Assembly (NCBI RefSeq): GCF_001792775.2
Contig: NZ_MLGE02000004.1
Coordinates: 62,001 to 126,000, forward strand
From: Staphylococcus pseudintermedius
Lineage (GTDB): Bacteria > Bacillota > Bacilli > Staphylococcales > Staphylococcaceae
Direction of reading: 5' to 3'
DNA: 64,000 nt
Part shown: positions 21,560 to 30,697 of the stretch, one piece after another
Layout: every line of letters begins with the position of its first letter
Numbering within the stretch: the stretch's first letter is position 1
Position numbers and translations under genes: made by a program
The notes under the pieces: model-generated
What the model was told of the DNA's origin: nothing
Database searches by the model: none
What the model saw: only the letters and a program-made list of their open reading frames with translations

Positions 21560-24169
21560 ATGAGACGTTACATTCAACCCATCAGCTTTATTGTTTTATT
21601 TTTATGCATGTCACTTATAGGGCATGCTTATATTTTGTATCGTTTTTTTGCAGACGGTCTGTTATTTACGGGTCCCAATGACGGTATGGAACAAATGGTA
21701 CCGATTCAGATGTTTTTATACGAAAAATGGTCTGAAGGTACCTTTTTCTATGCCACCGATTTTGGACTTGGCGGTGATTTTTTTACAGATCTATCGTATT
21801 ATTTTTCGACAAACTTCATATTTATTTTAACTGCAGGCATCACATGGCTTTTATCCATTACACATCTTGTAGATTCTAAAGACATGATGTATTGGTTCAC
21901 CCAAGCATGGGTTGTTTCAATTTTAAAATGTACCGGTGCCATGATTGGAACGTATTACTATGCACGTCAGTTAAAACTTCAACACGTCTCATCGGTCGTA
22001 TTTGCGGTGTTATTCGCCATGTCGCCCCTTTATTTCCGATTCACCGTGTACTGGCCTTTTTTTAGTGATGTATTTATTTTATTACCATTACTCTTGCTCA
22101 GTATTGAACGTTTTTTGAAATCAGGTCAGTTAGGTCTATTTATTATCATGACAGCGATTTCTTTTGCGAACAATTTTTACTTCGCCTATTATCAAGTGTT
22201 GATGGGACTCATTTACTATAACCTGCGCATGTTTCACGCACATCCTGATGATCAAAAAAGAGGCATGAAAACTGTTCTACCACTTAGCGTTGCAGCTGTT
22301 TTAGGTGTCGGTTCAAGTTTATTCTTTTTCTTTCATGGGGCACGTAGCTTTTTCAACAATCAACGTATCCCTTTTGAAGGTGACATTCCATTCATTGAAC
22401 CATTCAATGAAAATACGAATCTTTTTTATGACAACTATTTAATCGTCATTTCATTTGTCGTGATTCAAGCGTTACTCTCATTCAAATTGTACCGTCACTT
22501 TTACTTTAGATTGTTCGCAATACTGAGCATTTTAACCATTATCGCAGCATTTATACCGTATGTGGACAGTATTTTCAACGGCTTTTCAGCACCACAAAAG
22601 CGTTGGCATTACTTATTAGCATTTGTGACAAGTGGTTTAGTTGCGACTTATGTACAACATTTCAAATCATTATCACGCCTTACATATAGCTTAACCGCGA
22701 TACCGACAATGGCTGTCGTTTTCATCAGTGCATACGCGTATGATCGGGTAGTCTGGTGGGTTGGTCTCATTCCTATCGTATTTCTCATCGGATTACTTGT
22801 CTTAACGATTGCACGTCATGATAATAAGCCTCGTCATTTCGTAACAGTAAGCTTTGCATGCGCACTCATTATCTTACAATTTGCGATATCGGCAGTGTTT
22901 ATTAAAAATCAAGTTTTCCATACAGATCATGAAAAACGTGCCAATACGTTTTATGCACAGGCCAGTTTGTACAATACACCTTTACAGCAGTCGTTGGTCG
23001 ACAAAATGAATACCGAAAAACACGAAGATGAACGCATCGATTGGCGTGTGAATGAGCAGGATAATACACCGATGTATCAACATTTTAAAGGGTTAAGTTT
23101 ATATTCGAGTATTTTCGACCGACAGCTCATTGAATTTTATTATCGCTATTTAATGATTAACTTAAAAGAAGAATCTGTCAGCCGTTATCAATCAACAGGT
23201 GGTCGATCAAACATTGCGAGTCTGTTGTCTGTGCGCTATCAAATGGAGAAAGACTATCAGCACCAGCAACCTGCGAATTTTGAAAAAGTGCATCAATATG
23301 GGCAATATGTCATATACGAAAATCAATATCCATTACCTGCTGTACGTGTGAGCCATCAATATTATAACGGGGAAGATTTAACGACACCGATTGATCGTGA
23401 ACATGCGATGTTAGATGGCGTCGTATTAGATCATCAAGGTCAAACATATCCTAAAAAAGCGCAAAACCTTATTCATGAAGTTGAAATGACGACCTATGAT
23501 GCCCAATGGACGCGCTCAGATACGTTAACAGTTACTGAACTGAATGGCGGTGTGACGCTGCAACTTCCAGAAACATTGCGCGAACAGTACGAAGACTTTT
23601 ATCTTGTTGTCTATTTTAAACGTAATGCGCCAGATAGTAATAGCACACTCGATGTCAGTGGCTATAAAAATCACCGCCTATTTAACAATTCGAAATATCG
23701 TACAGGTCAAAACACTTTGCTGTATCGTGTGCAACCTGACAACAATGGCCAAATTCATCTCGGTATATCACCAACAGGATCGTACCAATTCAATATACAA
23801 GGTTTATACGGTGAAGATTACGATACGTTAAAACGGGCATATCATAATCAAGCCCCTCATCACTATGAAGCACATCAAGGAAAGATTAAAGTTCAGTTAG
23901 CCGAACATTCTGGGGGTGTGGCGGTCATCAATATCCCTTATCGTAAAGGTATGACCGCTATCGTTGACGGACACGCTGTCACACCACAAAAGGTCAATGG
24001 CATGATGACGGGGATCAAAATTGGGCCGCATGCGAAACAAATTGTCATTCACTACCGGCCACCTTATTTCAACACGATGGTCGTCTTGTCCATTATCTCT
24101 ATTATCAGCAGCATCATTTACAGTCGCTGGTATCAACATAAACAATCGAGAAAGAGTGAAAAACATTGA
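21560..24169 (+). CDS. yfhO: YfhO-family GT-C glycosyltransferase, copy 1
   Basis: YfhO proteins are polytopic enzymes that transfer sugars from undecaprenyl phosphate to lipoteichoic acid outside the cell. The 869-residue protein has an N-terminal helix, the extracytoplasmic acidic motif TGPNDGMEQMVP, a dozen or so membrane helices through residue about 450, a large outer beta-rich domain and a C-terminal membrane helix with a basic tail. The stop TGA overlaps the TTG start of the next gene (TTGA). It occupies the yfhO position known between rplS and rbgA in staphylococci. Confidence 0.85.
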   Translation: MRRYIQPISFIVLFLCMSLIGHAYILYRFFADGLLFTGPNDGMEQMVPIQMFLYEKWSEGTFFYATDFGLGGDFFTDLSYYFSTNFIFILTAGITWLLSITHLVDSKDMMYWFTQAWVVSILKCTGAMIGTYYYARQLKLQHVSSVVFAVLFAMSPLYFRFTVYWPFFSDVFILLPLLLLSIERFLKSGQLGLFIIMTAISFANNFYFAYYQVLMGLIYYNLRMFHAHPDDQKRGMKTVLPLSVAAVLGVGSSLFFFFHGARSFFNNQRIPFEGDIPFIEPFNENTNLFYDNYLIVISFVVIQALLSFKLYRHFYFRLFAILSILTIIAAFIPYVDSIFNGFSAPQKRWHYLLAFVTSGLVATYVQHFKSLSRLTYSLTAIPTMAVVFISAYAYDRVVWWVGLIPIVFLIGLLVLTIARHDNKPRHFVTVSFACALIILQFAISAVFIKNQVFHTDHEKRANTFYAQASLYNTPLQQSLVDKMNTEKHEDERIDWRVNEQDNTPMYQHFKGLSLYSSIFDRQLIEFYYRYLMINLKEESVSRYQSTGGRSNIASLLSVRYQMEKDYQHQQPANFEKVHQYGQYVIYENQYPLPAVRVSHQYYNGEDLTTPIDREHAMLDGVVLDHQGQTYPKKAQNLIHEVEMTTYDAQWTRSDTLTVTELNGGVTLQLPETLREQYEDFYLVVYFKRNAPDSNSTLDVSGYKNHRLFNNSKYRTGQNTLLYRVQPDNNGQIHLGISPTGSYQFNIQGLYGEDYDTLKRAYHNQAPHHYEAHQGKIKVQLAEHSGGVAVINIPYRKGMTAIVDGHAVTPQKVNGMMTGIKIGPHAKQIVIHYRPPYFNTMVVLSIISIISSIIYSRWYQHKQSRKSEKH

Positions 24170-26760
24170 AAAAACAGAAACAAAAAAGTCATTTATCACG
24201 CGTTTTAATCGTCTTTATTGCGGCCTGCCTCGTCGGATGTATCGTATACGTACCGGTCGCGTTTCGTTTCATACATGACGGCATCATTTATAGTGGAAAC
24301 GGCGATGGTTTTAAACAAATGATGCCTTTCCAACGCTTTTTGTATGAACATTTTTCTCATCTCCGCTCGCTTTATGACAATGGTTTTGGACTCGGTGGTG
24401 ATTATTTTACAGACCTCGCCTACTATTACACGACCTCACCTATGATGTATGTGAACTTCATTTTTGTAGGTCTCGGGCAATGGCTATTACATATCAATCC
24501 GAGTGACATTGCATTTTGGCCAGGCAACCAAATTTTCACGGCGTATTTGCGATGTGTCATTACATTTCTTGCCGCTTATGGCATGTTTCGTCAATTTAAA
24601 CTCGAACGCTTTTATTGCTATTTAGGTGCCATCCTTTATGCCACTTCTACTGTGGTCTATTACTTTAATTTTACATGGTCATTTTTTGGCGATATTTTAA
24701 TTTACTTGCCCCTTTCAATTTGGGGAATTGAACGCTTTTTCAGAAGTCGGCGCATCGGATTATTTATTATCGCAATTGCATTAACATTATTTTCTAACTT
24801 TTACTTTAGTTATTATGAAGCAATTATTTTAACAGTGTACTTAGTTTATCGCATGATTTGGCCGCATCGTGATGATCAAGTCGGTCGCTGGCAAAAATTG
24901 TATTTACTGATTCCAGCTGTCCTTTGTAGTTTGTGTATCGCAGCGTTAGGTTTTTTAACCGGTGTCCGGTCATTTTTAAATAATGATCGTCAAACGAATG
25001 ATGTTTTTATTTCACCGATTATCGACTTTTCTCAAAAGTACCATATCTTTACAAATGGTTTTTACATTACAGTGACGTTTATTGCACTCGTCGCACTGTT
25101 TTCGTTCAAGCTGTATCGTCATTATCATTACAAAATGGTCGCGATTTTCACTTGGATTTTGTTAATCGGTTCGTTTTCACCCTATTTTGACAGTGCATTT
25201 AACGGCTTTTCATTCCCCCAGCGTCGTTGGGTGTATATCCTTGCATTAACAACAAGTGCATTAATCGCATTATGGCTCAAATATTTGACCGAGTTGACTA
25301 TACAATCATTTCTACAATCACTCATTCCGATTGCGGTACTTGCGATTGCAACAGTATTCTTTTCACGCGGAGCCATGTGGTGGATGCTTGTCAGTGTCAT
25401 CATTTTAATGGTGGTTGCTTATCATATTTACCAACGTCGTCCACTGACAGGTTGGATGCAGGGCGTCATGTTATTACTCTTTATCGTGCAACAATTCATT
25501 TTATTACTGAACTATCATCACAACAATATTGCCCCGTATCAGTCAACGATGGACGATATGAAAGCACCGAATTATCATAGTGCAACTTTACAACAGCAGA
25601 TCGATACGATAAAGCATGACCAGTCACCGTTACAACGTATCGATTACATGAGCACTTACGCTGTGAACTCTAGTATGATTTACGACTTTAATGGGGTCGC
25701 ACTGTATTCCAGCATTTTCGACGGCAATATTTTTGATTACTATGACCGTCAAATGCAAATTAACATGGAATATGACAGTAACAGTACCTATCGTTTATTA
25801 GGTGACCGTGAAAATTTATATGCATTATGGGGTGTGACAGACCGTATTAAAGATGCATCCGACCGTACAATGCCGTATGGAATGAAAAAAGTGCAAACGA
25901 TTCAAGATGACAACCATGCTTGGATCCATTCGCATCAAACAATCGATTATCCAAGCGCACATCTGACCTCACGTGTTTATGATGCCAAAGATTTAAAATC
26001 ACCGTTAGATCGTGAACAAGCAATGTTACAAGGTGTAGTACTCCATCATCAACAAGCCAATGAAACATTCCAAGCGAATCCAAACTTGTTATCCACAGCG
26101 ACAGTGACACCTCGAGATGCATCGATGAATGGTAAAATTTTAACCGTTCACGAAAAAGACGGTGGTGTGAATATCGATTTACCTCAAAATGTAAAAGCAC
26201 GGTACAACGACTATTATGTAGAGATGGACATCGAACTGTTATCACCGAATCAACCGCACTATTTAAAACTGGATGACTTTTATCAACGTCGTACCAAACT
26301 CAACTATGCCTATCGTCGTTTTATCACACCAATTACCGTGCGTGTACCGGTTCGTGACACGATGCAACTGAAGTTAAAACAAGGTGATTATCGTTTTGAG
26401 CTTAAAGGCATTTACGGCGAAGATTACAGTACGCTTAAACGAGCCGCTTCAGAAGTCGAACCCGTACAAATTGAGCAGGATCGTCAACACATCCATGCAC
26501 ATTTCAAAACAGACAAAGACCAATACCTTGTACTCCCGATACCTTACAGACAAGGTTTACACGCTGAAGTCAATGGTGAACCAAGACCTGTACTTCAAGG
26601 CAATGGCTTAATGACCGTTGTGCCTGTCGAAAAAGGGGATCGTGACGTAACGGTGACCTATTCACTACCATATTGGCATATTTTAAGCCTGCTGACTATA
26701 TTAGGTGTTGTAGGTGCCATCGTTTATCGCTGGTGGCTCCGTCGAACAATCAAATATTAA
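24166..26760 (+). CDS. YfhO-family GT-C glycosyltransferase, copy 2
   Basis: The 864-residue protein is a tandem paralogue of the preceding gene: same topology, an equivalent motif SGNGDGFKQMMP, and matching stretches such as YGEDYSTLKRA in the outer domain versus YGEDYDTLKRA in copy 1. The start is a TTG at 24166-24168 overlapping the previous stop, indicating translational coupling. The divergence between copies suggests an old duplication with separate acceptors or sugars (inference). A large terminator hairpin closes the operon. Confidence 0.83.
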   Translation: MKKQKQKSHLSRVLIVFIAACLVGCIVYVPVAFRFIHDGIIYSGNGDGFKQMMPFQRFLYEHFSHLRSLYDNGFGLGGDYFTDLAYYYTTSPMMYVNFIFVGLGQWLLHINPSDIAFWPGNQIFTAYLRCVITFLAAYGMFRQFKLERFYCYLGAILYATSTVVYYFNFTWSFFGDILIYLPLSIWGIERFFRSRRIGLFIIAIALTLFSNFYFSYYEAIILTVYLVYRMIWPHRDDQVGRWQKLYLLIPAVLCSLCIAALGFLTGVRSFLNNDRQTNDVFISPIIDFSQKYHIFTNGFYITVTFIALVALFSFKLYRHYHYKMVAIFTWILLIGSFSPYFDSAFNGFSFPQRRWVYILALTTSALIALWLKYLTELTIQSFLQSLIPIAVLAIATVFFSRGAMWWMLVSVIILMVVAYHIYQRRPLTGWMQGVMLLLFIVQQFILLLNYHHNNIAPYQSTMDDMKAPNYHSATLQQQIDTIKHDQSPLQRIDYMSTYAVNSSMIYDFNGVALYSSIFDGNIFDYYDRQMQINMEYDSNSTYRLLGDRENLYALWGVTDRIKDASDRTMPYGMKKVQTIQDDNHAWIHSHQTIDYPSAHLTSRVYDAKDLKSPLDREQAMLQGVVLHHQQANETFQANPNLLSTATVTPRDASMNGKILTVHEKDGGVNIDLPQNVKARYNDYYVEMDIELLSPNQPHYLKLDDFYQRRTKLNYAYRRFITPITVRVPVRDTMQLKLKQGDYRFELKGIYGEDYSTLKRAASEVEPVQIEQDRQHIHAHFKTDKDQYLVLPIPYRQGLHAEVNGEPRPVLQGNGLMTVVPVEKGDRDVTVTYSLPYWHILSLLTILGVVGAIVYRWWLRRTIKY

Positions 26761-26768
26761 CCGAATGC

Positions 26769-26853
26769 GCGATGCTTCGTCGACTCAGTATGTTAGAATT
26801 GAGCAAATTCACAAATTTTAGCTACTATTGAGTTAAGTCGAGGCATCGCTTTT
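26769..26853 (+). terminator. Large intrinsic terminator after the GtcA-YfhO operon
   Basis: GCGATGCTTCGTCGACT pairs imperfectly with AGTCGAGGCATCGC, with an inner CTCA/TGAG extension, and is followed by TTTT. It starts 9 bp after the second yfhO stop. Confidence 0.75.
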
Positions 26854-26986
26854 GATTTATCATACATTCCCTATCGCACATTCCAAATTCACCAAACAAA
26901 TATTTTTTTATCGTATCATTGTGGAATTTTATATGTCTAAAGGTTAAAATGATGTCACATGACAAATAAATAGAGGCGGTGATTTT

Positions 26987-27619
26987 TTGAACCACACTGA
27001 AAATGTTTTTCTAGATTTTTTACTTCAAAGTTTAAGTGGACTCTCTCATGTTTTAACATCCTTATATGAACATTTTAATTTTCCTTGGCTCATTTTAATC
27101 GTCATCATTATTTTTAGGAAAGATATTTCAAAAATGCTGACGCGAGTGAGTGGCGTTGATTATGAAAGCAGTGCCGGTAAAGTGAGTGTGTTATTTTCAA
27201 ATATGAAGCAATTGGAATCACAAATGGAAGGGTCAGAACATGAACAAATTCGTGAATACGGGGAAGATTTAAGGAATCGTGTGAATATCGACCCGAACCC
27301 GATGTTAGAAAATGAAATGACACCATATGATTATTATTTTAATCTCGTTCATACACCTGCATTCACGTGTCAATCGATCGCAAAGTACGGCTACTTCAAA
27401 ACGATTGAAAATTTGTACAACGCTTATCTTTTCCTTACGATGGATTATGCGAAAGACCATCACCGCCCGAGCGAAATTATAGCTAACATTTATGACACAG
27501 CCATGGATATTAAAAGAAATAGTGGCGTTTTATTTGATGAGGCCTTTATCGCGAAATATAGACGGTTTATCGAATTAACGTATATGGGGCTTGCAGAAAG
27601 TCATAAAGAAAAGAAGTAA
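26987..27619 (+). CDS. Membrane-anchored protein of unknown function
   Basis: The 210-residue protein has one hydrophobic segment at about residues 32-44 (FPWLILIVIIIF) followed by a basic RKDISK, then a soluble helical part of about 160 residues. The start is a TTG at 26987 with AGAGGCGGTG upstream. The arrangement (short hydrophobic N terminus, membrane helix, cytosolic helical domain) resembles small membrane proteins of unknown role in Firmicutes; I do not recognise the family. It is monocistronic, on the plus strand between the YfhO operon and the SecB-like cassette. Confidence 0.7.
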   Translation: MNHTENVFLDFLLQSLSGLSHVLTSLYEHFNFPWLILIVIIIFRKDISKMLTRVSGVDYESSAGKVSVLFSNMKQLESQMEGSEHEQIREYGEDLRNRVNIDPNPMLENEMTPYDYYFNLVHTPAFTCQSIAKYGYFKTIENLYNAYLFLTMDYAKDHHRPSEIIANIYDTAMDIKRNSGVLFDEAFIAKYRRFIELTYMGLAESHKEKK

Positions 27620-27711
27620 ATGGATTTTGGAATAAAGATTATAGCGGAGGAATACGAGCTTTATCATTATACTCCGATTTTCACATTAATCAATCGCATA
27701 TTCAAAATAAG

Positions 27712-27743
27712 AAAAACCCCCTCAATATCAAAATGAGGGGGTT
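27712..27743 (-). terminator. Intrinsic terminator of the SecB-like cassette
   Basis: AACCCCCTCA and TGAGGGGGTT form a perfect 10-bp stem. On the minus strand it is followed by a T-rich tract (TTTTTCTTATT), so it mainly ends the 29334-to-27784 cassette, while the plus-strand tract is weaker. Confidence 0.85.
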
Positions 27744-27783
27744 CATAAAAACTTGAGTTATTATTTTATCTAAAATAGCGGCA

Positions 27784-28437
27784 TTAATGACACTGTTTTA
27801 AACTCTCTAATGTTTTTATTTCAAAGTGATTAGGAATTTTTCTTATTTCTTCGTCGAATGTTGGATGATGGCTATATTGTAAAACAAAAGTAAACAAACT
27901 AACTTGTGTTCCTTCTTTAGCGTATTCTTCCTGAACTTTACACATAAAATCGAATTGTGCTGTTTTAAAATAAGGTTTAGTTTTACATTCATACAGATGT
28001 ACATGAAAGTCTTTATAGTAAATATCGGTAGTTTTAGTCTTACCAACGCTTATACATTTATTGTTATTAAAAAACGAACAATCCCAGATAAGATTATTCT
28101 GAGCTCTAACATCTCCTAAAAAAGAACACGCAACAGCTTCTGTGAGCAATCCTCTAATATCATTTACTTCTCTCTCACTCAGTGTGTCTAATTCATAAGC
28201 AATCTTTTTAATCTTTTTAGATAAATTTGGAAGATGCATTTTCAGTCCCGCATGTTTCCAATTAAGGTGGTTTAATTCGAAATCATCTAATTTTTTTATT
28301 ATAGCTATTTCAGTTTTCCTAGCCATATTTTCTTTGCATCTATTTTTATTAAAAGAGTGTAGGTTTCTAACTATCCCATTGATCAAATCTAAAGACTCAT
28401 CATAGATAACTTGAAATTTATTTTTTAAGAAATTCAA
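27784..28437 (-). CDS. Putative PD-(D/E)xK nuclease-like protein, possibly frameshifted at its start
   Basis: This is a 217-residue open frame from a TTG. A nuclease-like pattern is visible: Glu100 in a helix (GLLTEAVACSFLG), Asp138 (TTDIYY) and Glu150-x-Lys152 (LYECKTKP), which is E, D-x11-ExK, the layout of PD-(D/E)xK nucleases. The TTG has no good ribosome binding site. An ATG at 28509-28511 overlaps the stop of the SecB-like gene and would read MIKPK, then join this frame if the A6 run at about 28494-28499 had one more base. So the gene may be frameshifted or the run misassembled. The fold call is by eye; substrate and role are unknown. Confidence 0.55.
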   Translation of the reverse strand: MNFLKNKFQVIYDESLDLINGIVRNLHSFNKNRCKENMARKTEIAIIKKLDDFELNHLNWKHAGLKMHLPNLSKKIKKIAYELDTLSEREVNDIRGLLTEAVACSFLGDVRAQNNLIWDCSFFNNNKCISVGKTKTTDIYYKDFHVHLYECKTKPYFKTAQFDFMCKVQEEYAKEGTQVSLFTFVLQYSHHPTFDEEIRKIPNHFEIKTLESLKQCH

Positions 28438-28503
28438 ACTAATTGCTACACTTTCTATTTCATTAAAAAACCTTTTTTGTTTACCTAGACCAGATTTTTT
28501 GGC

Positions 28504-28902
28504 TTAATCATATGATTCCAAATGTCTTTGAATATCTAAAATAGGCAAAAATACAGCGTTTAAATTAGATTGTAATAGGTTTTGGTAAATAATAGGTCGA
28601 GCAAGTGGCAACATAAGCGAAAGTGCTATTGAACTTAATTTCTTATTGTCGATGCTTTCATTGTTAATATCTTTAAACACACCTTTAAACATTGCATTCA
28701 AATTATACTCAGCTGTTTCAAGAGTGACATGCAAAAATACTATTTTTACGGAAGACGTATTTTTTTCTATAAAAACCTCATACTTAGGGTCTTTATCTTC
28801 ACTTTTTGCTGAATCAAGAGACTCATCGTAATTATCAAATTTAATAAAGTTAATAGCTTGTAAATTGAACTCATCTAACTGAATATGAAATTTATTATCC
28901 AT
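28504..28902 (-). CDS. SecB-like chaperone-fold protein
   Basis: The 132-residue protein has the order of features seen in SecB: an N-terminal strand (FHIQLDEF), a beta region with VKIVFLHVTLETAEY, the GVFKDI segment matching the GIFSI region, and the C-terminal helix and loop LMLPLARPIIYQNLLQSNLN leading to LPILDI, comparable to the FPYAR...LAPVNF region of E. coli SecB. Gram-positive bacteria usually lack secretory SecB, but SecB-like proteins occur in toxin-antitoxin-chaperone loci. It starts directly after the preceding stop (TAAATG), so the cassette is translationally coupled. The assignment is a pattern match by eye. Confidence 0.55.
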   Translation of the reverse strand: MDNKFHIQLDEFNLQAINFIKFDNYDESLDSAKSEDKDPKYEVFIEKNTSSVKIVFLHVTLETAEYNLNAMFKGVFKDINNESIDNKKLSSIALSLMLPLARPIIYQNLLQSNLNAVFLPILDIQRHLESYD

Positions 28903-29334
28903 TTAACTTGCAACGCTTTCTTTTCCTAAATTAGCATATCTTTCATAATTCTCATTGCTCACAAAATAAGCCTTTATATCATCTTGTTTTTGATTTAAGT
29001 ATTTTACTTTATTAATTAAATTAATTACCAATTCAATAAAATCAAAGGCTTTATCTTCGTCATCATCATCATAATCAATGAGTAACTCTAATTCTGAAAT
29101 GGCCATTTCCAACAAACTTTTTTTATGTTTCCTTTGATCTATTAGACTTATATCTTTAATTAAGGATATAAAGTGTTGATTAATCCATTTGATTTCTTTT
29201 TCTAAATATCGTTCTCTAGTTTGAAATGAAATCAGTACTTCTTCTGCAAGACTTAAAAATTCTTTAAACAACCTATCCTTATTATTATCGAAGTCTATCA
29301 TTTCATACGTTTTTATGAATGAATGATTCATCAT
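28903..29334 (-). CDS. Small helical acidic protein of unknown function, first gene of the SecB-like cassette
   Basis: The product is about 143 residues, highly charged and predicted almost wholly helical, with an acidic stretch (DYDDDDEDKAFDF) near residue 90. The longer frame reaches 29397, but the ATG pair at 29329-29334 follows GGGAGGGG, so translation probably starts there. I do not recognise the family. Its stop is flush with the SecB-like start, so it is likely a functional partner, perhaps the chaperone's client or an antitoxin-like component (inference). Confidence 0.55.
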   Translation of the reverse strand: MMNHSFIKTYEMIDFDNNKDRLFKEFLSLAEEVLISFQTRERYLEKEIKWINQHFISLIKDISLIDQRKHKKSLLEMAISELELLIDYDDDDEDKAFDFIELVINLINKVKYLNQKQDDIKAYFVSNENYERYANLGKESVAS

Positions 29335-29834
29335 ATACCCCTCCCTTATAACGATAAAGTTCTGTTTCATTTCTAGATCTTCACTGTGTCTCAACAATAA
29401 TTACAGCTATTTAGTCTCTATGTTACATGCGTCCTCTAAATTAAGTTGCCAAAGATACAGTTACAATTTGTGTACTTACGAAATGGTTTCAGTATAGTCA
29501 GTTTATATATAATATACACCATAGCATGGACTTTGGGAAACATTCTATATTACAAAAATAGAATGACTTAATATGTTTATTGAAATGTATGCTCTATTCA
29601 TTTTCAACTTATTAAAGAATATCAATTAGTTCTACTTCCCCCGAAAACGCTATTCATCACATTCAGTTATGCACTCTATATCGTCTTCATTTTCGACATT
29701 TAGGCATGCCTTAACGTATTTTTATATAAAATGATTTGCATTTAAGCATATTATATTTCTAACTATGAAATAATCATAAATTTATGTATAAGAGGATTTA
29801 AAATAAAGTTATACAATAAAAGGAGGTGTTTCGA

Positions 29835-29972
29835 ATGGGTGATTTGTTTGAGTCAATCACAAACATTGTAACTTCTGCCATTCAGCACGACTGGGTGAAC
29901 ATGGGTGCTGCGATTGTCGCTACAGTACAGCACGGTGTCGAATTAATCGCAAAATTATTCGGTTTGGGTTAG
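29835..29972 (+). CDS. Beta-class phenol-soluble modulin
   Basis: The 45-residue peptide begins MGDLFESITNIVTSAI, has a central MGAAIVATVQHG and ends KLFGLG, closely matching the S. aureus PSM-beta pattern (MEGLFNAIKDTVTAAI...GKLFGF). PSMs are exported amphipathic peptides without a cleaved signal that act as surfactants and in biofilm structuring; the Pmt ABC transporter exports them. AAAGGAGG lies 8 nt upstream of the ATG. Single copy here, whereas S. aureus has two in tandem. The 29398-29834 gap upstream has AT-rich DNA and a TATACAAT -10-like hexamer near 29810; AgrA control is expected from the family but no clear AgrA repeat was found. Confidence 0.9.
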   Translation: MGDLFESITNIVTSAIQHDWVNMGAAIVATVQHGVELIAKLFGLG

Positions 29973-30093
29973 GAATGCAAACTATAGAAAAATCTCCTAA
30001 TCACGCCCACTGGAGAACTTGGAAAATGAAAAGCATAAAATGCAAACACACATCAGAGATATGAACTGTAACTTCTGATTCAATCACATTTGG

Positions 30094-30121
30094 GGGCTAG
30101 GGTGAATAAATATCCTAGCCC
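30094..30121 (+). terminator. Stem-loop downstream of the PSM-beta gene
   Basis: GGCTAGG pairs with CCTAGCC (loop of about 13 nt). No T tract follows on the plus strand, so it may stabilise the transcript's 3' end and not end it. Confidence 0.45.
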
Positions 30122-30175
30122 TGATCACAGTCCTCAAACAACAATAATGCATTGCAATTAAATCGTTACATCAAT

Positions 30176-30214
30176 AAAACAGGGTTGAGACACTGAATTG
30201 TCCCAACCCTGTTT
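30176..30214. terminator. Bidirectional terminator between PSM-beta and rplS
   Basis: AAACAGGGTTG and CAACCCTGTTT form a strong stem with a T tract on both strands. It serves the convergent psm-beta (plus) and rplS (minus) transcripts. Confidence 0.85.
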
Positions 30215-30239
30215 GATATGCGTGTCCTTAAGACTCAAA

Positions 30240-30590
30240 TTAACGAATTTCTTGGATACGTGCAGCTTTACCACGAAGGCTACGTAAGTAATAAAGTTTC
30301 GCACGACGTACTTTACCGCGACGTTTCACTTCGATTTTCTCGATTTTTGGTGTGTGTAATGGGAACGTACGTTCAACACCTACACCTGATGAGATTTTAC
30401 GAACAGTGAATGTTTCAGAAATACCGCCACCACGACGTTTGATGACAACACCTTCGAATACTTGGATACGCTCACGAGTACCCTCGATGATACGTACGTG
30501 TACACGTAAAGTGTCACCAGGACGGAATGATGGGATATCGTCACGTAATTGTGATTTTGTTACTGCTTCAATTAATTTGTGATTTGTCAT
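30240..30590 (-). CDS. rplS: 50S ribosomal protein L19
   Basis: L19 sits at the 30S-50S interface. The 116-residue protein has [30 protein letters not shown] and [16 protein letters not shown]. Normal length. Last gene of rpsP-rimM-trmD-rplS, 107 bp after trmD; the gap may carry the L19 leader known in Firmicutes but I could not fold it with confidence. Confidence 0.97.
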   Translation of the reverse strand: MTNHKLIEAVTKSQLRDDIPSFRPGDTLRVHVRIIEGTRERIQVFEGVVIKRRGGGISETFTVRKISSGVGVERTFPLHTPKIEKIEVKRRGKVRRAKLYYLRSLRGKAARIQEIR

Positions 30591-30697
30591 GATTAATTCT
30601 CTCCTTCAACCTATGTTCTTGCCTCGACAATATATAGCAGCGGATCATAGTGATATTCGTGTTTCCACACTTAAAATATACTAGCATACATTCGGTC

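Noticed and set aside
24021-24278. Plus-strand frame across the junction of the two YfhO genes
   Set aside because: Overlaps two well-supported genes in another frame.
30352-30582. Plus-strand frame opposite rplS
   Set aside because: Shadow of the L19 gene.
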